A stretch of 42,398 nt of DNA from Rikenellaceae bacterium (lineage in GTDB: Bacteria; Bacteroidota; Bacteroidia; Bacteroidales; Rikenellaceae), in assembly GCA_015059785.1 (NCBI GenBank), contig SUZS01000020.1, forward strand, positions 1 through 42,398. The letters run 5' to 3'. The notes under the pieces were generated by a model. The model was not told the DNA's origin. It was given only the letters and a program-made list of their open reading frames with translations, and made no database searches. Shown here piece after piece: positions 1-7,338 of the stretch. The position numbers and the translations under genes are program-made. Within the stretch, counting starts at the first letter, position 1; every line of letters begins with the position of its first letter.

Positions 1-129
1 TTCGTCAAATGGTTCCTTTTTCTGCAAAGTAATCAGGGTAAAGCAAGCAAAAAATAGGGTGAGAAATACTGCGTTTCTCGCCATTTATTTACTCTCTAAA
101 AAGCGCCACTTTTGGCATCATTACCCAGA

Positions 130-168
130 AAAGTGGGTGACTAAAAAGTAAAAATAGTCACCCACTTT
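130..168. terminator. Strong hairpin, possible bidirectional terminator
   Basis: AAAGTGGGTGACT at 130-142 pairs perfectly with AGTCACCCACTTT at 156-168 around an A-rich 13-nt loop. A second hairpin lies at 58-82 (GGTGAGAAA pairing with TTTCTCGCC). No gene is visible in 1-399, so these probably end a transcript that starts left of the window. Neither hairpin is followed by a long T run, so the terminator role is only a guess. Confidence 0.45.
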
Positions 169-174
169 GGTACT

Positions 175-364
175 GAGGTTGAATAAAAAGATGTAGTTTT
201 AGGCTTAAGTTCCTTTTCACCGCTCACGCTCGGCATAGTCTGCAAGCAGCCTCTGCTCTCACTTAATCGCGGCGCTGCGAAGCCCGAAAAAGCGGAGTTT
301 ACTTGGCGTAAATGAGCATTTTGAGGGCGAGCGTAACGACAAAATACACTTTTTATTCAGCCTC
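175..364. repeat. MITE-like element with terminal inverted repeats
   Basis: The left end GAGGTTGAATAAAAAG (175-190, continuing ATGTAGTTTT) is matched in reverse complement by the right end 341-364 (AAAATACACTTTTTATTCAG then CCTC), with one mismatch and two single-base indels over about 25 bp. The 190-bp interior has no convincing reading frame. Terminal inverted repeats around a short non-coding core is the form of a miniature inverted-repeat element. I see no target-site duplication at the ends. Confidence 0.45.
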
Positions 365-399
365 TTTTGTTGTATGTTCTATTACTTGACTTCAGAGGC

Positions 400-813
400 C
401 TAAAACAACTGCACCATAAGCCATATAATACCTACGACACCGATAACCCAACGGTAGTAGGTTGTATAGATATAGGCAACTTCCCAGACTCTCCAGCTCT
501 CGTGACCATAGATATAGTACTCATTCTCACCCACATCGGCTGCTCTGTAGCACTTTATAGGCAACACTGGGACAAAAAACAGGCACAGAAACAGATAGTA
601 AGAGTTAGTTGGAACAGGTGTTGAGCAGTCCTCACGACCCGCTTCATAGAGGCTAAATCCACAGCCGTTAAGCGTAAAGAGCCAAGGGCTGCACTGTTCA
701 TAAGCTAAATAGCGTGTTGGACGCTCCGCCTCAATACGCATCGCTATTTGTCGTCTTAGCAAGAAGAGCACTACAGCGATAAAGATTAGAATTACAGGTT
801 GTACGATGTTCAT
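400..813 (-). CDS. Small membrane protein, function unknown
   Basis: This 137-residue protein starts with a hydrophobic segment at about residues 3-19, has a central soluble or lipid-facing part, a second hydrophobic stretch near 73-86 (LFLCLFFVPVLPI) and a C-terminal one at about 119-137. The central pattern of an aromatic GFSLYEAGR followed by a hydrophobic run with FVPVLPIKCYR resembles a pattern I associate with small uncharacterised bacterial proteins, but I cannot name a family. It lies downstream of rny on the same strand, separated by a hairpin, and its 3' end abuts the MITE-like element. No clear promoter is seen. The coding call rests on length, hydrophobicity pattern and isolation from other frames. 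Confidence 0.7.
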   Translation of the reverse strand: MNIVQPVILIFIAVVLFLLRRQIAMRIEAERPTRYLAYEQCSPWLFTLNGCGFSLYEAGREDCSTPVPTNSYYLFLCLFFVPVLPIKCYRAADVGENEYYIYGHESWRVWEVAYIYTTYYRWVIGVVGIIWLMVQLF

Positions 814-849
814 TTTGTTAAAGGTTAGTTAGTTTATAATATTATGTAT

Positions 850-885
850 AAGGGGACCGTCCAACACATAGCTGACAGTCCCCTT
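850..885 (-). terminator. Probable terminator after rny
   Basis: AAGGGGAC (850-857) pairs with GTCCCCTT (878-885) around a 20-nt loop, 15 bp past the rny stop codon. Reading leftwards, the hairpin is followed by an AT-rich stretch but not a pure T run, so efficiency is uncertain. Confidence 0.5.
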
Positions 886-900
886 TTGTATAGCGTAAAA

Positions 901-2430
901 CTACTTCGCGTAGCTTACAGAACGAGTCTCGCGAATAACGGTAATCTTTACCTGACCAGGATAAGTCATCTCATCCTGAATACGCTTTGCAATATCGTGT
1001 GACAGTGCCTCAGACTCAGCATCTGAGAGCTTATCAGCACCCACAATCACGCGTAGCTCACGACCTGCCTGGATTGCGTAGGTCTTAACAACGCCGTTGT
1101 ATGAGAGGGCGATATCCTCCATCTCCTTGAGTCGCTTGATGTAGGACTCAATAACCTCACGGCGAGCACCTGGACGCGCACCAGAGATAGCATCGCAGAC
1201 CTGAATAATAGGAGCAATCATAGATGTCATCTCCACCTCATCGTGGTGAGCGCCAATGGCGTTGCAGACATCAGCCTTCTCCTTATACTTCTCTGCCAAC
1301 TTCTGACCAATAATTGCGTGTGGCAACTCTGGCTCATCATCAGGCACCTTACCAATATCGTGCAGCAGACCTGCTCGGCGAGCTGTCTTAGGGTTAAGAC
1401 CAAGCTCTGCAGCCATAATACCAGCGAGGTTTGCAGTCTCGCGAGCGTGCTGAAGTAGGTTCTGACCATATGAAGAGCGGTACTTCATCTTACCAATAAG
1501 GCGGATAAGCTCTGGGTGCAGACCGTGAATACCGAGGTCAATGGCAGTACGCTTACCAACCTCAACAATCTCCTCCTCAATCTGCTTCTTAACCTTCGCC
1601 ACAACCTCCTCAATACGCGCTGGGTGAATTCGACCGTCGGTTACCAGCTGATGAAGTGCAAGGCGAGCAATCTCACGACGCACTGGGTCAAAGCCACTGA
1701 GGATAATTGCCTCTGGGGTATCATCTACGATAATCTCAATACCTGTAGCGGCCTCAAGTGCGCGGATATTACGACCCTCACGACCGATAATACGACCCTT
1801 AACATCCTCAGAATCAATATTAAAGACTGTCACAGAGTTCTCAATAGCAGTCTCGGTTGCCACTCTCTGGATTGACGCCACTATAATTCGCTTCGCCTCC
1901 TTTGTAGCAGTAAGCTTCGCCTCCTCAATTGTCTCATTGATGTAGGCGGCAGCCTCGCTCTTTGCCTCGGCCTTCATATTCTCGATAAGAGTATTCTTAG
2001 CCTCCTCCGAGCTCATTCCAGAGATCTGCTCTAAGCGTGCATTCTGCTCGCTCATCAGCTGCTGTAGCTCAGCCTTACGCTCCTCAAGGGCAGCAATCTG
2101 AGTCTCCATCTTTGCCTTAATCTTGTCATTTTCAGAGAGTTTGCGCTCCAGCTCCTTCTGTAGCTGCTGCACCGCCTGCTCAGCCTGACGCACACGCTGC
2201 TCGGCCTCCTTGACCTTCTGATTACGCTCGTTTACAGCGCGATCGTGCTCACTCTTGAGTTGTATAAACTTCTCCTTTGCCTGAAGGGTCTTCTCCTTCT
2301 TAATCATCTCAGCCTGCGCCTCTGCATCGCGAATAAGCGCCTGCGCACGGGACTTGACCGCCAAATGTGTCAATACTCCCACTATGGCTGAAACAACTAC
2401 GGCAACTCCTAAAATTGTGATGTATTCCAT
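901..2430 (-). CDS. rny: Ribonuclease Y
   Basis: Membrane-anchored endoribonuclease that starts decay of many mRNAs. The 509-residue product has the full family layout: an N-terminal membrane segment (about residues 4-25), a long charged coiled coil rich in E, K, Q and A (about 28-200), a KH RNA-binding domain with [12 protein letters not shown] at 212-223, and an HD phosphohydrolase domain with the metal-binding H357-D358 pair in LLHDIGK. Length agrees with the usual 510-520 residues. The start at 2430 gives the membrane anchor directly. It follows zapA and a candidate 6S RNA on the same strand, an arrangement I recall as common in Bacteroidales, but a 460-bp palindrome array separates them here. 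It could be transcribed from its own promoter, which I could not locate. Confidence 0.97.
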   Translation of the reverse strand: MEYITILGVAVVVSAIVGVLTHLAVKSRAQALIRDAEAQAEMIKKEKTLQAKEKFIQLKSEHDRAVNERNQKVKEAEQRVRQAEQAVQQLQKELERKLSENDKIKAKMETQIAALEERKAELQQLMSEQNARLEQISGMSSEEAKNTLIENMKAEAKSEAAAYINETIEEAKLTATKEAKRIIVASIQRVATETAIENSVTVFNIDSEDVKGRIIGREGRNIRALEAATGIEIIVDDTPEAIILSGFDPVRREIARLALHQLVTDGRIHPARIEEVVAKVKKQIEEEIVEVGKRTAIDLGIHGLHPELIRLIGKMKYRSSYGQNLLQHARETANLAGIMAAELGLNPKTARRAGLLHDIGKVPDDEPELPHAIIGQKLAEKYKEKADVCNAIGAHHDEVEMTSMIAPIIQVCDAISGARPGARREVIESYIKRLKEMEDIALSYNGVVKTYAIQAGRELRVIVGADKLSDAESEALSHDIAKRIQDEMTYPGQVKITVIRETRSVSYAK

Positions 2431-2504
2431 AGTTTGTTTGGTTAATATATTGTTTTAATAAGTGTCCTTTTTAGCTATTGGCTATTAGCTATTAGCCATT
2501 AGCC

Positions 2505-2964
2505 ATTATCACAACAATGTTTTTGTTGTCAGAATGGTGGATTTACCACGCTCGGCAAGAAAAATTGGCGCAGGATAGTATCAAGACATACAGACCAGCC
2601 GATTTTTCTTGGCAGCGGCAGGAAATACGCCATTATCACAACAAATTTTTGGTGTCAGAGTATAGCAGCTACGGTTTGAGGGATGTGCCGCAGATGCTAT
2701 GCTATCACAACAATCATTTTGTTGTCAGAATGGTGGATTTACCACGCTCGGCAAAATTGTCTGCGATGGGGTGTACTTCTGTACTGCTCATTGCAAGCAA
2801 TTTTGTTAGCGGCAGGAAATACGCCATTATCACAACAAATTTTTGGTGTCAGAGTATAGCAGCTACGGTGCATCGTGATAAATTACTGGATGGGACATAC
2901 TCCTTGTATTTCCCATTCAGGAATTTGAGGGATGTGCCGCAGATGCTATGCTATCACAACAAAA
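2505..2964. repeat. Array of four alternating long palindromes
   Basis: Four palindromic units stand head to tail. Units at 2521-2645 and 2717-2839 share arms (TTTTGTTGTCAGAATGGTGG on the left, CGCCATTATCACAACAAA on the right). Units at 2645-2713 and 2840-2964 share other arms (TTTTTGGTGTCAGAGTATAG and GCTATCACAACAA). Within each pair the centres differ completely yet still fold: AAGAAAAAT pairs with ATTTTTCTT in the first, AAAATTG with CAATTTT in the third, and the second lacks its centre. The first unit carries the loop motif GGATAGTATC. A degenerate heptad run (TTAGCTATTGGCTATTAG) precedes it at 2471-2488. The stretch is non-coding despite a long open frame through it. Confidence 0.85.
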
Positions 2965-3016
2965 TAAAAAGACCGCAAAGACTCCTTGTTAGGTAATGAC
3001 GAATCTGTAAATAAGT

Positions 3017-3120
3017 CATTTGTGGGGTTCTGCTTGCTCTCGCAATCTTCCATCGGTACCAGCGGCACTCACCGTTTCCGGCTACAAGGCCTGATTTTGA
3101 TAGTTGAGACTGCCCCAATG
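3017..3120 (-). ncRNA. ssrS: Candidate 6S RNA
   Basis: Read leftwards, the segment begins CATTGGGGC and closes with CCCCACAAATG, forming a terminal stem with a small bulge around an imperfectly paired interior; a small hairpin TTGCGAGAGCAA lies near the 3' side. 6S RNA binds the housekeeping RNA polymerase and is often encoded just downstream of zapA, the position seen here. A weak promoter-like pair (TTTTG and TACATTG) lies just upstream. Identification depends on gene order and a rough fold, not on a covariance match, and the true ends may extend beyond the core given. The 3' flank (2965-3016) contains another small hairpin and a T-rich stretch. Confidence 0.55.
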
Positions 3121-3195
3121 TAAAAAGTGTTCAGTTCGCAAAACGAAAAGGAATCTATGCGGGTAGATTTTAGTATGTAAAGAACGGTGAGAGTG

Positions 3196-3480
3196 CTATT
3201 TCAAACGGCTCTCTATCTTCTCTATTAGTGCAGCAAGTGCTTGGCTATCAGCATCAACACTATTCTCACTCTCTAAGCAAACAAGTTCTACAGCAAGGTC
3301 TAAGGCTACGCGTGCAAGGTAGTCACGGTCGTTGTAGCCATCGGTCTTATCTGCCATAGTCTCAATAAGCTGAGAGTTAAGCCTACGCTCGCCTATGCGA
3401 TATACCTCCTCAAGCTGATCGGGGATATCAAGCTCGTAGCTCTTATTGAGCAGTGTAAATGTATGTTTTCTAATAGCCAT
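3196..3480 (-). CDS. zapA: Cell division protein ZapA
   Basis: ZapA binds FtsZ and bundles its filaments at midcell. The 94-residue product has the expected form: an N-terminal beta-rich part (ITLLNKSYELDIPDQLE-like, residues about 6-22) with the positively charged RIGERRLNSQL region, followed by a helical dimerisation tail. Length fits the family (about 90-110). It starts 17 bp after the stop of a coiled-coil gene that is probably its operon partner, and a candidate 6S RNA follows. The family assignment rests on pattern, length and neighbours; ZapA sequences are poorly conserved, so moderate certainty is right. Confidence 0.85.
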   Translation of the reverse strand: MAIRKHTFTLLNKSYELDIPDQLEEVYRIGERRLNSQLIETMADKTDGYNDRDYLARVALDLAVELVCLESENSVDADSQALAALIEKIESRLK

Positions 3481-3497
3481 ACTCGTCCAAGTTCATC

Positions 3498-3791
3498 CTA
3501 AATAGTTGCCGAAACAATCTCAATACACTTTTCAACCTCCCGCAATAAACGGTTAATCTGTGCTCGGGCAGCCTTGTTATCAGCACCCTCGCCGAGCATT
3601 GCTCCGGTAAGTTTTGCCTGCGCAAGTGCGCGTTCTGAGTCAGAGAGTTGCTGCTGGAGAGTTCTTATTTTGCGCTGTTGTGCTGCTGTAAGCATCTGCA
3701 GGCGCTCTAACTCCTCAGTAGCAAGAGTGTACTTCTCGAGCATTGTCTCAACGCTCTGTTCCAACCTTTGTACAATCTTATTCTCTGCCAT
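3498..3791 (-). CDS. Coiled-coil protein upstream of zapA
   Basis: A 97-residue protein beginning MAENKIVQRLEQ. Residues about 5-75 form heptads rich in L, E, Q, K and R, predicting one long coiled coil. An upstream in-frame ATG at 3812 is rejected because the promoter -7 box at 3810-3817 overlaps it, leaving the ATG at 3791 as the start with a leader of about 12 nt. It sits first in a two-gene unit with zapA, 17 bp apart. A role in division, comparable to ZapB-like coiled coils, is inferred from the neighbour only; I do not recognise a named family. Confidence 0.8.
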   Translation of the reverse strand: MAENKIVQRLEQSVETMLEKYTLATEELERLQMLTAAQQRKIRTLQQQLSDSERALAQAKLTGAMLGEGADNKAARAQINRLLREVEKCIEIVSATI

Positions 3792-3809
3792 AATTTCACT
3801 ATTATAACA

Positions 3810-3841
3810 CAAAGATAGTATATTTATTTTTAATTTGCAAA
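3810..3841 (-). promoter_or_regulatory. Promoter of the coiled-coil/zapA unit
   Basis: The leftward -7 box TATCTTTG occupies 3817-3810 and a TTTG box lies at 3841-3838, 20 bp upstream, matching the Bacteroidetes promoter pattern. Transcription would start near 3803. Confidence 0.75.
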
Positions 3842-3872
3842 CATTTTAATTCTCGTCGCCGCTTCACAAAAG

Positions 3873-3902
3873 AAAAAACTGCCCCGAAGAGCAGTTTTTT
3901 TT
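3873..3902 (-). terminator. Rho-independent terminator of gdhA
   Basis: ACTGC (3878-3882) pairs with GCAGT (3891-3895) around a short CCCCGAAGA loop region, flanked by an A run on the left and a T run on the right, so it can act in both directions. It lies 21 bp past the gdhA stop codon. Confidence 0.8.
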
Positions 3903-3923
3903 GCAATCTATAGTTAGGCAGCA

Positions 3924-5264
3924 TTAGACAATACCCTGCTCAAGCATAGCCTGAGCAACCTTCATAAAGCCAGCGATATTTGCGCCCTTAACATAGTTGA
4001 TATAGCCATCCTCCTGCGTACCATACTTAACACAAGCGGCGTGGATAGACTCCATAATATAGTGCAGCTTGCTATCAACCTCGGCAGCAGACCAACTAAT
4101 ATGCATAGCATTCTGAGTCATCTCAAGGCCAGAGGTTGCTACACCACCTGCATTGACTGCCTTACCTGGAGCAAAGAGTATGCCTGCACTCTGGAAAGTA
4201 GCGATAGCCTCTGGAGTACAACCCATATTAGAGACCTCGGCAGCGCACCAAGTGCCATTTGCCAGTAGCTCGGCAGCATCGTCGCCGTTAAGCTCGTTCT
4301 GGAAAGCGCATGGCAGGGCAATGTCGCACTTAATGCTCCACGCCTTCTTACCCGGGATGAATGTTGCATCTGCAAACTTCTCGGCAAATGGAGCAACAAT
4401 ATTTCGGTTAGAGGCGCGCAGGGCGAGCATATAGTCGAGCTTCTCCTTTGTCATACCCTCTGGGTTATATACAACGCCATCTGGGCCAGAGATAGCGATA
4501 ACCTTTGCACCCAGCTCGGTAGCCTTTGTAGCAGCACCCCAAGCGACATTACCGAAGCCAGAGATAGCCACAGTAGCACCCTTAATGCTCTTGCCAGCCT
4601 TAGAGAGCATATGCTCAACAAAGTAGAGCGCACCGAAGCCTGTAGCCTCTGGACGGATAAGCGAGCCACCCCAAGTCATACCCTTGCCTGTAAGCACGCC
4701 GGTGTTATACTCGCGAGCGAGCTTTTTGTACATACCGTACATATATCCAATCTCGCGACCACCTACGCCCACATCGCCTGCAGGGACATCAGTATCTGGA
4801 CCTATATTTTTCCACAGCTCCCACATAAATGCCTGACAGAAGCGCATAATCTCGGCGTCAGACTTACCCACTGGGTCAAAGTCGCTACCACCCTTTGCTC
4901 CACCCATAGGAAGGGTAGTCAGCGCATTCTTAAATGTCTGCTCAAAGCCCAAGAACTTGAGCATAGATGGATTTACAGCCTTATGGAAACGAATACCTCC
5001 CTTATATGGACCTATAGCACTATTAAACTGGATGCGATAGCCGAGGTTTGTCTGAATCTCGCCCTTATCGTCTACCCAAGTGACGCGGAAGGTAAAGATA
5101 CGGTCAGGCTCAACCATACGCTCAACAATCTTTGCCTTCTCAAACTCTGGATGAAGGTTGTACACCTCCTCAATAGACTCCAAGACCTCCTGCACAGCCT
5201 GCAGGTACTCGCTCTCACCCGGATGCTTGCGCTCCAGATCCGCCATAATAGTTTGTACTTTCAT
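3924..5264 (-). CDS. gdhA: NADP-type glutamate dehydrogenase
   Basis: Hexameric cytoplasmic enzyme that makes glutamate from 2-oxoglutarate and ammonium. The 446-residue length is typical of the short bacterial class. Residues 119-126 (PMGGAKGG) contain the substrate-binding and catalytic lysine K124, PAGDVGVGGREIGY at 161-174 carries the conserved aspartate, and a dinucleotide-binding fold starts at about 231 with SGFGNVAWGAA. The coenzyme preference is inferred from overall similarity to the NADP class. The gene is transcribed alone, with its own promoter at 5294-5324 and a terminator after the stop. A long open frame on the opposite strand is a shadow of its codon bias. Confidence 0.96.
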   Translation of the reverse strand: MKVQTIMADLERKHPGESEYLQAVQEVLESIEEVYNLHPEFEKAKIVERMVEPDRIFTFRVTWVDDKGEIQTNLGYRIQFNSAIGPYKGGIRFHKAVNPSMLKFLGFEQTFKNALTTLPMGGAKGGSDFDPVGKSDAEIMRFCQAFMWELWKNIGPDTDVPAGDVGVGGREIGYMYGMYKKLAREYNTGVLTGKGMTWGGSLIRPEATGFGALYFVEHMLSKAGKSIKGATVAISGFGNVAWGAATKATELGAKVIAISGPDGVVYNPEGMTKEKLDYMLALRASNRNIVAPFAEKFADATFIPGKKAWSIKCDIALPCAFQNELNGDDAAELLANGTWCAAEVSNMGCTPEAIATFQSAGILFAPGKAVNAGGVATSGLEMTQNAMHISWSAAEVDSKLHYIMESIHAACVKYGTQEDGYINYVKGANIAGFMKVAQAMLEQGIV

Positions 5265-5293
5265 ATTTTTGAAGTTTTAAGGTTATTCCTTTA

Positions 5294-5324
5294 CAAAGTT
5301 AATCAAAAGTGGGGGAAATGCAAA
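5294..5324 (-). promoter_or_regulatory. Promoter of gdhA
   Basis: The leftward -7 box TAACTTTG lies at 5301-5294, and TTTG at 5324-5321 stands exactly 19 bp upstream. The expected leader is about 22 nt. Confidence 0.8.
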
Positions 5325-5344
5325 TATTTTGCAGAGATTTTTAC

Positions 5345-5352
5345 TATCTTTG
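5345..5352 (+). promoter_or_regulatory. -7 box of the flavin reductase operon, near leaderless
   Basis: TATCTTTG ends 6 nt before the ATG at 5359, so transcription would start at or within a base or two of the start codon. No TTTG box at the usual distance is clear. This position rules out the in-frame ATG at 5329 as the start. Confidence 0.65.
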
Positions 5353-5358
5353 CGCACT

Positions 5359-5952
5359 ATGAAAGAGAATTGGAAAGCGGGGACAATGATCTCTCCAGTG
5401 CCAGCGGTAATGGTAAGCTGCGGAGATATAGATGGACAGAAGAATATTATTACCATCGCGTGGACAGGTACAATATGCTCTGAGCCAGCAATGTGCTACA
5501 TATCTGTAAGGCCAGAGCGACACTCATATGAGATGATTCGCCGCAGTGGAGAGTTTGTCATCAACCTTACAACAGAGTCCCTTGCGCGCGCCACAGATTG
5601 GTGCGGAGTGCGTTCAGGCAGGGATTTTGACAAGTTTGAGTATTGCGGTCTTACGGCTGAGCGATGCAAAAATATCTCTGCCCCTGCCATACAAGAGTCG
5701 CCCGTGAATATTGAGTGTCGCGTAAAGCAGATTATCCCACTCGGCTCACACGATATGTTTATTGCCGAGGTTGTGGGCGTTATGGTGGACGACTCGCTGC
5801 TTGACCCACAGACAGGAAAGCTTGACCTCAGCCGCGCACATCTGCTCGGATATGCACATGGAGAGTACTACGCACTTGGCGAGAAGCTCGGCACATTTGG
5901 CTGGACAGTCAAGGGCTCAACACTAAAAAAGGAGAAGAAAAACAAGAAGTAA
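5359..5952 (+). CDS. Flavin reductase-like FMN-binding protein
   Basis: A 197-residue protein of the flavin reductase-like/flavoredoxin group, which binds FMN in a split barrel and passes electrons between a pyridine nucleotide or ferredoxin and flavin. The recognisable parts are the opening PVPAVMVSCG segment (about residues 13-23), the NIITIAWTGTICSEPAMCYISVRPERHSYEMI block (29-60) and the SGEFVINL strand. The C-terminus is a lysine-rich tail. The start at 5359 is set by the promoter just upstream. It is the first gene of an operon with two unknown proteins (1 bp and overlap spacing). Its natural electron donor and partner cannot be told from sequence. Confidence 0.9.
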   Translation: MKENWKAGTMISPVPAVMVSCGDIDGQKNIITIAWTGTICSEPAMCYISVRPERHSYEMIRRSGEFVINLTTESLARATDWCGVRSGRDFDKFEYCGLTAERCKNISAPAIQESPVNIECRVKQIIPLGSHDMFIAEVVGVMVDDSLLDPQTGKLDLSRAHLLGYAHGEYYALGEKLGTFGWTVKGSTLKKEKKNKK

Positions 5953-5953
5953 T

Positions 5954-6517
5954 ATGGAACAGCAGGAGTATTTACAGAATTTTGAGAAGAGGCTTGCCGA
6001 GCAACTGACAAAATCCCTCTCGGACAAGGGTATGCTTGGTGGATATACCTTTGAGGTCGAGGAGCTTACGGAGCTTTGGCACAGATGCGCGCCAGATTAT
6101 ATGGCAGATGCCGTACCGCAGATTGCAGACTATCCACTGGCTGCTATCGCCTGGGCAGCATACTTCGGCGCAGGAGCAGCTGTGCTGTGGGATAGACAGA
6201 ATATCGCTAAGGAGGAGAATGTATACCTCCGACTGCGAGACGCTCGCGGCTTTGACGAGATGGATGAGTATTCAGCCTATCTGATGCTCGACAACGGCAT
6301 AAAGCAGGCCGATATTGACAAGCTTGAGGATGCACTGCGCAGTGCTGCACAGAGTGCCGAGACTGCAATCCGCAAGGAGGGCATTGAGCCACAGAGCGTT
6401 ATGGCATTTCACATCTTCGCGCGCGTGGTAAAGGTATTCTTCGTGTTAGGATTATCTGCCGCACTCCACCTTATGGGATATAAGTACGAGAAGGTTAAGG
6501 TTGATTTGCCAAGCTAA
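5954..6517 (+). CDS. Hypothetical protein, 187 aa
   Basis: I do not recognise the family. The protein is mostly helical and acidic, with an alanine-rich hydrophobic segment at about 60-78 (YPLAAIAWAAYFGAGAAVLW) and a second at about 152-168 (VFFVLGLSAALHLMGY). Neither is long and clean enough to be a certain membrane helix. It starts 1 bp after the flavin reductase-like gene and its stop overlaps the next start, so the three are co-translated. The tight spacing supports it as real. Confidence 0.8.
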   Translation: MEQQEYLQNFEKRLAEQLTKSLSDKGMLGGYTFEVEELTELWHRCAPDYMADAVPQIADYPLAAIAWAAYFGAGAAVLWDRQNIAKEENVYLRLRDARGFDEMDEYSAYLMLDNGIKQADIDKLEDALRSAAQSAETAIRKEGIEPQSVMAFHIFARVVKVFFVLGLSAALHLMGYKYEKVKVDLPS

Positions 6518-6909
6518 TGTATACCCTGCAACTAACAACATCGTACGCCGAGAATTGGCGCTACAACATTATGGTCACCCTCAGCCTGCGCGACAGCACT
6601 GGCGAGCAGGTGGGCTACCACTCTGCGGAGGACTCTCCCCTACCCGTAGGTAGCAATAGCGACTCTGCGCCAGAGAGCTGGACGCGCCGCCGCGAGGTGA
6701 AGATAGCGTTCGGCGAGTGCCATAGCACCCGCTTCTATGTCTACTTCCTGCCAAACTCCCTGCCTCCAACAAATACACTGGCAGGATTTAAGACCGACTT
6801 TGCCGTACAGGTAAAGATTTTCAGAGACACCGAGGAGATATTCTCTGACAAACTTATGGTAAACTGCTTCGGCGGCTGCGGCAAGGAGTATGTAGTGCAG
6901 ATGGCGTGA
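6517..6909 (+). CDS. Hypothetical protein, 130 aa
   Basis: A 130-residue beta-rich protein without signal peptide or membrane segment. Its start overlaps the stop of the preceding gene by one base (TAATG), the strongest evidence that it is translated. The N-terminal half has alternating hydrophobic strands (NWRYNIMVTLSLRD) and the end has a cysteine-glycine motif (NCFGGCGKEYVV). I cannot assign a family. It closes the flavin reductase operon; a multi-hairpin element starts 11 bp past its stop. Confidence 0.75.
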   Translation: MYTLQLTTSYAENWRYNIMVTLSLRDSTGEQVGYHSAEDSPLPVGSNSDSAPESWTRRREVKIAFGECHSTRFYVYFLPNSLPPTNTLAGFKTDFAVQVKIFRDTEEIFSDKLMVNCFGGCGKEYVVQMA

Positions 6910-6919
6910 CGCTGATAGT

Positions 6920-7105
6920 ACCGAAGCTTTTTGAAAAAAGCTTCACCAAAAACTTTATGAAAAACTCCGTTTTTCTTCCGTGCTGATGCGGATTTAGGAT
7001 AGCCTTGCGGCTATTACGACAAAAAATAGAGCCATTCACTTTCAAGCACGCTTGAGTGAGGCTCTATTTTTCATCGTACTCTCTGCGAGAGTTTCCCTAA
7101 ATCCG
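6920..7105. repeat. Multi-hairpin junction element, copy 1
   Basis: A first hairpin (GAAGCTTTTT with AAAAAAGCTTC) is followed by a region closed by a perfect 10-bp stem: CGGATTTAGG at 6989-6998 with CCTAAATCCG at 7096-7105. Inside are three hairpins: ATAGCCTTGCGGCTAT (6999-7014), AAAAATAGAGCC (7022-7033) with GGCTCTATTTTT (7060-7071), and ACTCTCTGCGAGAGT (7078-7092). The layout is that of a four-way junction. The middle hairpin has A and T runs on both sides, so it could stop transcription from both the left operon and the glp operon. A second copy with changed but still paired stems lies at 15506-15696. Confidence 0.85.
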
Positions 7106-7212
7106 AATAAACACTTTCAGACGAAGTTCCGTCACTAAATTCTTTAACTTCCCTAACCTCCTTAAATTCTCTGTTCTGCGTTAGCCAGCCAACGGCTAAT
7201 GGCTAAAAGCTA

Positions 7213-7338
7213 TTTTGTCGTCAGAGCGGGGCAGGTACGGTGCATCGTGAAAAAAAGCAGTGGCGGATAGTACTAAAAGGTACAGCCGCCACTACTTTTT
7301 AAGGGATGTGCCGTAGATGCCCCACTATCACGACAAAA
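7213..7338. repeat. 126-bp long palindrome, copy 1
   Basis: The ends TTTTGTCGT and ACGACAAAA are inverted repeats. Further in, GGGGCA pairs with TGCCCC, TACGGTGCATC with GATGTGCCGTA, and GCAGTGGCGG with CCGCCACTAC, leaving the centre GATAGTACTAAAAGGTACAG. The right end touches the stop codon of glpC (7339-7341). The last 11 bases, TCACGACAAAA, are repeated directly at 7339-7349, inside the end of glpC. Short heptad-like repeats (GCTAATGGCTAAAAGCTA) precede it. The 6910-7338 gap holds this, the multi-hairpin element and no gene. Confidence 0.85.

Noticed and set aside
2517..2996. Open frame of 159 codons on the plus strand
   Set aside because: It runs through the palindrome array and its sequence repeats with the array units; no protein character or promoter is seen.
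4611..5483. 290-codon frame on the plus strand
   Set aside because: It lies antisense to gdhA and is explained by gdhA codon bias; it also runs across two promoters.
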